Shown in pieces: positions 1 through 5,123 of a DNA stretch of 10,896 nucleotides (position 1 is the stretch's first letter; every line of letters starts with the position of its first letter). Made by a program: the position numbers and the translations under genes. The notes under the pieces are model-generated. The model was not told where the DNA came from. It did no database searches and saw only the letters and a program-made list of their open reading frames with translations. The stretch covers positions 1 to 10,896 of the forward strand of contig CAMVAB010000023.1 in the NCBI GenBank assembly GCA_947165335.1, in the 5' to 3' direction. Source of the stretch: an uncultured Pseudomonadota bacterium (GTDB taxonomy: Bacteria > Pseudomonadota > Alphaproteobacteria > Rs-D84).

Positions 1-461
1 GCATCTTGGTATGATGTTTCGATAGATTGCGCGCCTTCGGATAATGTTCTTTGGAAATTATTTACACGACGTTGATAATCAACAACACGACGTTGCAGGG
101 CTTCCTGGGATAATACATCCTGAGACTTTTCAATGTCTGCTTTTTCTTTTTCGATTGCCTTTTGTTCTTTTTCAAGTTTTGTTTTTAATTTGTTTTCAAA
201 ATTTGCGCGTTGTTTGTGCAAATCTTCCAAAACTTTTGCATCCATTTGAATTTTATCCATGCTGATTACTGCAATGCGTAATTCAGATGCAACGGCTGCG
301 TTTTCAGATACACCTTTGATTGCAGATGCAGTGGACAAGTTTTTATTAAAACTGCTGATTGCCCAGATGCCAAGTAATGCAACAACAATTACAGATGCAG
401 CAATAATGCCCATTTTTGAATACTTTTTTAATATTGGATTTAAATCTTTTGCTTTTGCCAT
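1..461 (-). CDS. OmpH/Skp-like coiled-coil envelope protein, membrane-anchored (3' part cut off by window edge)
   Basis: The first 153 codons of a gene continuing beyond the left edge. The N-terminus is short and lysine-rich (residues 1-17), followed by one hydrophobic segment at about 18-38, a linker, and from residue 62 the motif RIAVISMDKI, which matches the first strand of the OmpH/Skp family. After that comes a long charged helix rich in K, E and Q (about 76-150), as in the tentacle-like coiled coil of Skp. Skp-family proteins are periplasmic chaperones that hold unfolded outer-membrane proteins for BamA. Here the hydrophobic segment looks like a signal anchor; an ASA at 45-47 could be a cleavage site but lies far from the hydrophobic core. 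The start ATG (461) follows AAGGAAG by a good spacing and has its own promoter at 497-525. No bamA or lpxD is visible beside it. Family assignment is fairly sure, exact role is not. Confidence 0.75.
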   Translation of the reverse strand, partial: MAKAKDLNPILKKYSKMGIIAASVIVVALLGIWAISSFNKNLSTASAIKGVSENAAVASELRIAVISMDKIQMDAKVLEDLHKQRANFENKLKTKLEKEQKAIEKEKADIEKSQDVLSQEALQRRVVDYQRRVNNFQRTLSEGAQSIETSYQD

Positions 462-496
462 TTTTTCTTCCTTTGGTTATTTTATTGGTTAATGAA

Positions 497-525
497 TTTA
501 TAGCAATATTTCTATAAAAACGCAA
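497..525 (-). promoter_or_regulatory. Sigma-70-type promoter for the Skp-like gene
   Basis: On the minus strand the hexamers are TTGCGT (525-520), a 17-base spacer and TATAAA (502-497). The -10 is preceded by TTGC, giving TTGCTATAAA. Predicted transcript start is near 490, leaving a leader of about 30 bases that carries the AAGGAAG ribosome site. It lies in the gap after the OmpA-like lipoprotein gene, so the Skp-like gene can be expressed separately from the dnaX operon. Confidence 0.6.
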
Positions 526-566
526 AATGTTTTTATATGTAAAATTGGGAAATAAATCTTATGTCT

Positions 567-1241
567 TTAACGAGCAGGACTGATACGAATTTCAACGCGT
601 CGATTTGTTAAACGCCCCATGTCATCTTGACCAGCAATTGGTCGTGCGGCACCGCGACCAACAATGAACATACGTGATGTTGAAATATTATGTTGCGAAA
701 AATAAACACCAACGCGTTCTGCCATATCAAGCGATAATGCATATGCGGCATTTTTATCTGTCATTGCATCGGTATAGCCGGCTATTTCAAAGAAAGTCGC
801 GTTATATTTATTTAATATTTTTGAAATTGTTTTTAATGTATCTGCGCCATCTGCGGAAATATCAGCAACATTTAATTCCATAATAGAATCACGAACCAAA
901 ATGACAACAACATCTGTTCCTGCACGTTGAACAGAGATGCCAGGTTTGCGCAAAGAATCATACAATTCATATTCAAGATTTGCCATATAGTTTACTAATA
1001 TTGCGTTATCGATATTGTTTTTATCCCCGTACTGCATTTTTTCAGACAGTTCACCAGATTGTGTGATAATTTTTCCACCATGTCCCATATATACCGGTAA
1101 TTTGGCTGTTTTGGCATTTTCGGTCATATCAGAAAAACTTGCACCATAAAGATGTGTGGGCCATGTATCACGATTTGGGCTGTGATATTGAACACATCCA
1201 GAAATTAACAGAGAAAACAAAATAACTTTTTTAAAATTCAT
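567..1241 (-). CDS. OmpA-like peptidoglycan-associated outer-membrane lipoprotein
   Basis: 224 residues. Residues 1-16 form a lipoprotein signal with lipobox ISGC, lipidated Cys16; the next residues (V, Q, Y) hold no Asp at +2, so outer-membrane sorting is expected. The middle (about 20-105) is unrecognised. The C-terminal part, about 110-220, is an OmpA-like domain: strand VVVILV, the GYTD turn (155-158, Asp158), the LS..MA helix (169-174) and the closing NRRVEI block (213-218). Such domains bind the diaminopimelate of peptidoglycan, anchoring the outer membrane or an envelope machine. One oddity: the Arg of the usual NxxLSxxRA motif is Met173 here. The gene starts three bases after the stop of the pilin gene and has no clear ribosome site of its own, suggesting translational coupling. 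Operon context with a pilin hints at a pilus-anchoring role, which is inference; a Pal-type general anchor is the alternative. Confidence 0.8.
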   Translation of the reverse strand: MNFKKVILFSLLISGCVQYHSPNRDTWPTHLYGASFSDMTENAKTAKLPVYMGHGGKIITQSGELSEKMQYGDKNNIDNAILVNYMANLEYELYDSLRKPGISVQRAGTDVVVILVRDSIMELNVADISADGADTLKTISKILNKYNATFFEIAGYTDAMTDKNAAYALSLDMAERVGVYFSQHNISTSRMFIVGRGAARPIAGQDDMGRLTNRRVEIRISPAR

Positions 1242-1244
1242 TTT

Positions 1245-1700
1245 TTATTTCACAATAAATGATATTGTATTATCGCCGGTCTTTAAACAAAATGAAGAAT
1301 TCGCAGAATCATATCCGTTGACTTTTACCGTTTCTGCCCAATCAAATTTTTTGGTTGTAAAATATGCACATTCGTCAAAAGATAAATCAACAAGATTTAT
1401 TGAAAATTCCGAACCTTCAAAATTACTGGTTATTGACCAATCTTTTCCACCAATTGGTGATTTATTATCCTTTAATGCCCCAGATTCAATCAAGAAGTCA
1501 ACAGATACATTTTGATATCCAGAATATTGCAAAAGAGTTTGTGTTTTGTTTGCAATATCTTTGATCGTTTCGGACGCAATCAGTCTTTGTTGTTTTGCAT
1601 ATATAGAATGATATACACCGTATGATGCAGCAATCATAAAACCGCCAATTGCAAGTACACTGATTATTTCTATTAGTGAACGTCCTGATTGCTCTCTCAT
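1245..1700 (-). CDS. Type IV pilin-like protein (type IVb/PilS-like)
   Basis: 151 residues. The N-terminus has a six-residue leader ending in Gly6, then Arg-Ser-Leu-Ile-Glu: the cleavage site of a prepilin peptidase with the conserved Glu at +5 (Glu11), followed by a hydrophobic helix to about residue 31. Positively charged, short leader and a small C-terminal domain with two cysteines (Cys111, Cys138), able to form the usual pilin disulfide loop. The block around 68-90 (FLIESGAL, then a G-rich turn) resembles the PilS/TcpA class. It would be an inner-membrane-anchored subunit before assembly and part of a filament afterwards. It begins 16 bases after the dnaX stop with an AAAGGGA ribosome site and is followed at once by the OmpA-like lipoprotein. 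It could be a major pilin or a minor pseudopilin; the sequence does not decide. Arg at +1 is unusual for a mature pilin. Confidence 0.75.
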   Translation of the reverse strand: MREQSGRSLIEIISVLAIGGFMIAASYGVYHSIYAKQQRLIASETIKDIANKTQTLLQYSGYQNVSVDFLIESGALKDNKSPIGGKDWSITSNFEGSEFSINLVDLSFDECAYFTTKKFDWAETVKVNGYDSANSSFCLKTGDNTISFIVK

Positions 1701-1716
1701 TTTTTATCCCTTTGGC

Positions 1717-3246
1717 TTATTTTGATATGTTTACTATCTCTGCACCTTCGAATAAATTCATCGCATCAGCAACCATCGGATCAGATTCAATTTCTGATTT
1801 TGTTTGTTCCGAAATTGTTTGTTGATGTGGTGCTTCGTCGATGCGTTCGATTGTCCAATTTTGATTTGTTTTATCTTTTAACCATATTGTTAATTTTTGT
1901 GAAAAATCTTTATCGCCTTTGCGGTCAAAATATTTTATTTTTTGTGGTTCAAAATTAACAATTTCAAGATTGTTTGTGTAGTATGAATACAATAATAATT
2001 CACGCGCGTTTTGTAATGCGTTTACTAATTCTTCAGAAGTTTTTATTTCAAGATAGTCAGATTTTGGTGTTTCTTTTTTTATTTCTTCTTTTTGTGTATT
2101 ATTTGTATTTTGTTTTAATAATTCAGGAATAGATGGCATATCAGCAATATGCATCAGACGCACAATCAACATATCAAAACATTGTTTTTGATTCGTTGAC
2201 ATTTGTAATTCAGAAACTGCTGCAACCATAACCTGCCATATGCGAGACAAAGTATTAAGTGAAATATTTTCGTTTATCTTTTTGATTGTTTCGCGTTGGT
2301 CAGCTGTATAAGGTGAAGATGTTGCATCTTGTAAGCGTAATGATGGATACATTCTTGTTGCCCAATGTGTCCATTCCATCATATCGTTTAACAACATTGT
2401 TAAATCTGCACCATTGTTATAAATTTCATCCAATTTATTTAATGCAGCATTTACATCCCCAGATAAAACAATTTTCATAAAATTAACAACCGTGCCACGG
2501 TCGGTTCTTTTTAACATATCAAGAACAGCACCTTCATCAACATGACCACCTGTTTGTGCAATCGCTTGGTCAAGTAATGAAAGGCCGTCACGAACAGACC
2601 CATCGGCAGCGCGTGCCAACAAATCGTTTGCGCCATCTGATAATTCAATTTTTTCTTGTTCTGCAACCCATGCAAAATGTTTCTTTAATGTTTCAACCGG
2701 TACACGTGCCAAATCAAAACGTTGGCATCTTGATAAAATTGTAACAGGAACTTTTCTTATTTCCGTAGTTGCCAAAATAAATATCACATGTGCAGGTGGT
2801 TCTTCTAGTGTTTTAAGCAATGCGTTAAAGGCACTTGTTGATAACATGTGAACTTCGTCGATAATATAAACTTTGTATCGTGCATTTGTTGGACGATAAA
2901 GTGCTGCATCCAAAATTTCGCGCATATTATCAACCCCGGTATGTGAAGCAGCGTCGATTTCCATAACATCAATATGTTGTCCGGCTGCGATTGCACGACA
3001 ATTTTCACAAACACCACATGGTTTTGAAGTTGCATGATCGGAAGACAAACAATTTAATGCTTTGGCTAAAATACGTGCAGTACTGGTTTTACCAGTTCCA
3101 CGAATACCTGTAAATATATAAGCGTGAGCAATACGACCAGTGTTTATAGCAGTGGTTAATGTCTTAACAAGAACATCTTGGCCGATAAGAGATTCAAAAT
3201 CTTGGCTACGGTATTTACGGGCCAAAACAGTATAATTATTTTCCAT
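1717..3246 (-). CDS. dnaX: DNA polymerase III subunit gamma/tau
   Basis: 509 residues, complete. DnaX is the ATPase motor of the clamp loader that places the DnaN sliding clamp on primed DNA. Visible motifs: Walker A G47-IRGTGKT (47-54), zinc module Cys66/77/80/83, Walker B with DEVH (130-133), sensor 1 and the SRC arginine finger (172-174, Arg173), and the sensor 2 region GSVRDGLSLLDQ near 215. The clamp-loader collar domain ends about residue 380; a low-complexity K/E/N/T linker follows, then a C-terminal tau domain ending in the alphaproteobacterial-type block GAEIV. Shorter than E. coli tau (643). At codons 389-391 an A AAA AAA heptamer could cause a -1 shift into a nearby stop (listed separately). 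ATG at 3246 follows AAGGAAG and a promoter at 3265-3292. It is not followed by ybaB-recR, the commonest arrangement, but by a pilin and a lipoprotein gene. Confidence 0.97.
   Translation of the reverse strand: MENNYTVLARKYRSQDFESLIGQDVLVKTLTTAINTGRIAHAYIFTGIRGTGKTSTARILAKALNCLSSDHATSKPCGVCENCRAIAAGQHIDVMEIDAASHTGVDNMREILDAALYRPTNARYKVYIIDEVHMLSTSAFNALLKTLEEPPAHVIFILATTEIRKVPVTILSRCQRFDLARVPVETLKKHFAWVAEQEKIELSDGANDLLARAADGSVRDGLSLLDQAIAQTGGHVDEGAVLDMLKRTDRGTVVNFMKIVLSGDVNAALNKLDEIYNNGADLTMLLNDMMEWTHWATRMYPSLRLQDATSSPYTADQRETIKKINENISLNTLSRIWQVMVAAVSELQMSTNQKQCFDMLIVRLMHIADMPSIPELLKQNTNNTQKEEIKKETPKSDYLEIKTSEELVNALQNARELLLYSYYTNNLEIVNFEPQKIKYFDRKGDKDFSQKLTIWLKDKTNQNWTIERIDEAPHQQTISEQTKSEIESDPMVADAMNLFEGAEIVNISK
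2057..2082 (-). promoter_or_regulatory. Candidate frameshift/slippage site in dnaX producing a gamma form
   Basis: On the coding strand codons 389-392 read ATA AAA AAA GAA, containing a run of seven A (2080-2074) in the slippery phase A AAA AAA. A -1 shift reads AGA AAC ACC AAA ATC and then TGA (2059-2057), giving a 396-residue protein. It would contain the ATPase and collar domains and lack the tau tail, as E. coli gamma does after its A AAA AAG site. Only a weak AAGAAG lies upstream as possible stimulator, and I see no convincing hairpin downstream. Runs of A are common in this AT-rich DNA, so this is a candidate. Confidence 0.45.
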
Positions 3247-3264
3247 GTTGCTTCCTTTGGATCA

Positions 3265-3292
3265 AGCATAGCAAATAAATACCCGATTTCAA
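3265..3292 (-). promoter_or_regulatory. Extended -10 promoter for dnaX operon
   Basis: Minus-strand TTGAAA (3292-3287), 16-base spacer, then TATGCT (3270-3265) preceded by TGC, an extended -10. The predicted start near 3258 leaves a leader of about a dozen bases that begins almost at the AAGGAAG ribosome site of dnaX. The ten bases TTGCTATGCT are identical to the -10 region of the promoter at 3720-3748. Confidence 0.6.
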
Positions 3293-3308
3293 TAAAAAAT
3301 GAATGTTT

Positions 3309-3626
3309 TTATTTCAAATTTGCAATGAAATCTGGAAAGCCCATTTCTTCATCTTCATCTGATTCTTTGGTGTCAGAATTTTCAACAGATTCAGCGATTT
3401 CTTCAATGGCTGTATTTTTATCTTTTGGATCACGTTGAGAATCGATTTTTATTTGTTCTTCGTTCACAATTCGTCCGTAATGTTCAGCAGTTTGAAGCAG
3501 ACGTTCGCGTTCAATTTCATCAGTTGTTTGACGCGCCTGGTCAATATACTGTTTTCTTTTTTGACGCCATTTATGACAGCGTTGAATCATCTGGCCTACA
3601 GATGTTTGATTTTTTTTATTTTGCAT
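3309..3626 (-). CDS. DUF4167-like small basic/acidic protein
   Basis: 105 residues from the ATG at 3626. The N-terminal half is basic and helical (KWRQKRKQYIDQARQ), and the block TAEHYGRIVNEEQ matches the core of DUF4167, an alphaproteobacterial family in which a short region ends in 'QHAEHYFRII'. The C-terminal third is acidic and low-complexity, ending in GFPDFIANLK. DUF4167 proteins have no settled function; the basic-helix plus acidic-tail layout has been taken to suggest nucleic-acid binding, which I cannot confirm here. A longer reading from a TTG at 3725 is rejected because that codon is part of the predicted -35. The chosen ATG has only an A-rich stretch, not a good ribosome site, before it. 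It is transcribed divergently from the large prepilin operon and may also feed into dnaX, 62 bases downstream. No cysteines or membrane segments. Confidence 0.65.
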   Translation of the reverse strand: MQNKKNQTSVGQMIQRCHKWRQKRKQYIDQARQTTDEIERERLLQTAEHYGRIVNEEQIKIDSQRDPKDKNTAIEEIAESVENSDTKESDEDEEMGFPDFIANLK

Positions 3627-3659
3627 AGTTTTTCTTTTTTTTTGGAAATAAACTTTTTT

Positions 3660-3677
3660 GACAGCTTTTTTGCCGTC
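3660..3677 (-). other. Small hairpin in leader of the DUF4167-like gene
   Basis: The minus-strand RNA can pair GACGGC with GCUGUC (six pairs, one G-U) around an A6 loop. It lies within the roughly 64-base leader predicted from the promoter at 3697-3725, about 34 bases before the ATG. No U-run follows it on this strand, so it is not a terminator. Its effect, if any, is unknown. Confidence 0.3.
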
Positions 3678-3696
3678 TTGTTCTTTCAACAACTGA

Positions 3697-3725
3697 ATAT
3701 TAAAGCATCTTAAAACTGATTGCAA
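3697..3725 (-). promoter_or_regulatory. Promoter for the DUF4167-like gene (divergent partner)
   Basis: Minus-strand TTGCAA (3725-3720), 17-base spacer and TAATAT (3702-3697). TTGCAA is its own reverse complement, and the same six bases serve as the -35 of the rightward promoter. The predicted start is near 3690, giving a leader of about 64 bases before the ATG at 3626. Confidence 0.5.
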
Positions 3726-3748
3726 TAATTTTTTTCAATTGCTATGCT
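3720..3748 (+). promoter_or_regulatory. Extended -10 promoter for the large prepilin operon
   Basis: TTGCAA (3720-3725), 17-base spacer, then TATGCT (3743-3748) preceded by TGC, an extended -10. A start near 3755 would give a leader of only about 15 bases, beginning at the ribosome site AGGAGG (3757-3762). The -35 hexamer is shared with the leftward promoter. Confidence 0.6.
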
Positions 3749-3756
3749 GTTTATGT

Positions 3757-3765
3757 AGGAGGGAG
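3757..3765 (+). promoter_or_regulatory. Strong ribosome binding site that supports the TTG start at 3771
   Basis: AGGAGGGAG, the strongest Shine-Dalgarno sequence in the window, sits eight bases before TTG at 3771. The first in-frame ATG is inside the membrane segment (residue 23), so the TTG start is required to keep the prepilin leader. Confidence 0.8.
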
Positions 3766-3770
3766 TTTTT

Positions 3771-5123
3771 TTGCGAAACGAACGTGGCAATTTTTTATTA
3801 CAGTCACTTTTGGCGCTGACACTGGTGTTTGCTTTCATGCCATTTTTTGCAAATAAATTATCCCTGCGTGATAATGCAGCGCAAATGTATGCGGCTACAG
3901 AACAGGTTGAAACAGCGTACAGTGCAGCACGTGTTTATTTGCGTGAAGAGAAAGAAAATTTACCATATAAAAAACAAGAATTATCTAACGATAAATTTGT
4001 AGAAGTTTTAGAAGGTTATGGTTTACCACTAGGCTTTGTTCCACAAACAAGCTTTAAACAAAATATTTCCCTGGTTATAGATAAAAATGAAGATGGTATT
4101 ATCGGGTATATAAAGATAGACGGTGCAGGATTATCAAAAATGCAACTCGCTGAATTAGTAAGAAGAATAGGTTTTTATGCCAAACTCGAAGGCAAAGACA
4201 TACATGTTTATATCCCAATGGATGTAATGTATTCTGATATTGTATCAAAAAAAGAAACTGATGAAAATGTTGGTTTTTTATCTGAATTAGACATGGGGAA
4301 AAATAACATAGATAAAACAGGCGTGTTATTTGCAAGAAATGGAAAATTCGAATCTGGACAGTTTAATACATTGGTTCTTTATGGTGTTGAAGAAGGGCGT
4401 AACGCAAAAAATAAAATTTCCGACATATATGCCAATAAAACTGTATTTCAAAGCGCAGACGGTGGTGCGGCATTGGCGCTTACAAAAGGCGAATTGAATG
4501 TTAATGATTTATCCCTGCGAACGATTGCAAAATACGGTAGTGCCGGGGGATTCGAATCTAATACAGCATCTGTTTATGATTTTTCTATGTCCGAAGGCAG
4601 AACAGGGTTTATAGGACCGTCTGAATGGGTCGTCCATGGTTCTGTGCGTGCCGATAATTTTAGTTTTACAGTGGACAGATTAGAAATAGATTCTTATATA
4701 GATGCATCGCGTGGCCAAGATGTTTATGTCGACCCAGATAGTTTACAATACAATACAAAAACAGGTATAGATGTAAACAATATTTATGCTTTTAATATAA
4801 CTTTGCGCGATCAAACATCTTATGGTTTATTAGACGGACAAAGCGGTGCGGCGCTTATAGATATCAGGCCTGCTGGAACATCTGTGTTGCCCGATGTATA
4901 CATAGACAGCATTGATAACGATGCTTTTGAAATTATCGCCGATCCAAAAGATGCTTCTGATCAAATTGTTTCCTGTCAAGAAATTATCACAGGACTTGAT
5001 GGGGTATACAACAAAAAATCTTTGGCACAAAACATAATTTGCCAGTACGTATTTTGGCAAAGATTAGAAAAAAGAATAGAAATAAAACAATGTTTACAAA
5101 GCGGCAGAAATGACTGTATATAG
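3771..5123 (+). CDS. Large prepilin-like protein 1 (Gln at +5), PilV-like minor pilin candidate
   Basis: 450 residues, TTG start. Leader of six residues (MRNERG), cleavage predicted after Gly6, then Asn-Phe-Leu-Leu-Gln and a hydrophobic helix to about residue 27. The +5 residue, almost always Glu in pilins, is Gln11. Residues 28-60 continue as the usual exposed helix. The region 75-145 carries a YGLP motif (shared with protein 3), an EF-hand-like loop DKNEDGIIG (104-112), and a helix LAELVRRIG like that in protein 2. From about 150 the protein is rich in Gly, Asn, Ser and short hydrophobic strands, suggesting a beta-helical or beta-sandwich ectodomain. Four cysteines cluster at the C-terminus (402, 424, 441, 449) and may form disulfides. 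Much larger than an ordinary pilin (150-200). Its 3' end overlaps gene 2 by 14 bases. Interpreted as an inner-membrane prepilin destined for a filament tip or complex; the ectodomain function is unknown. Confidence 0.75.
   Translation: MRNERGNFLLQSLLALTLVFAFMPFFANKLSLRDNAAQMYAATEQVETAYSAARVYLREEKENLPYKKQELSNDKFVEVLEGYGLPLGFVPQTSFKQNISLVIDKNEDGIIGYIKIDGAGLSKMQLAELVRRIGFYAKLEGKDIHVYIPMDVMYSDIVSKKETDENVGFLSELDMGKNNIDKTGVLFARNGKFESGQFNTLVLYGVEEGRNAKNKISDIYANKTVFQSADGGAALALTKGELNVNDLSLRTIAKYGSAGGFESNTASVYDFSMSEGRTGFIGPSEWVVHGSVRADNFSFTVDRLEIDSYIDASRGQDVYVDPDSLQYNTKTGIDVNNIYAFNITLRDQTSYGLLDGQSGAALIDIRPAGTSVLPDVYIDSIDNDAFEIIADPKDASDQIVSCQEIITGLDGVYNKKSLAQNIICQYVFWQRLEKRIEIKQCLQSGRNDCI

Noticed and set aside
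3627..3725. N-terminal extension of the DUF4167-like protein from TTG at 3725
   Set aside because: The TTG is part of the predicted -35 hexamer and upstream of the predicted transcript start; the extra residues are lysine-rich and show no family similarity.
4485..4700. Possible internal frameshift or gene boundary within prepilin gene 1
   Set aside because: The reading frame is uninterrupted and the motif order matches that of the other two prepilins, so one continuous gene is the simplest reading.
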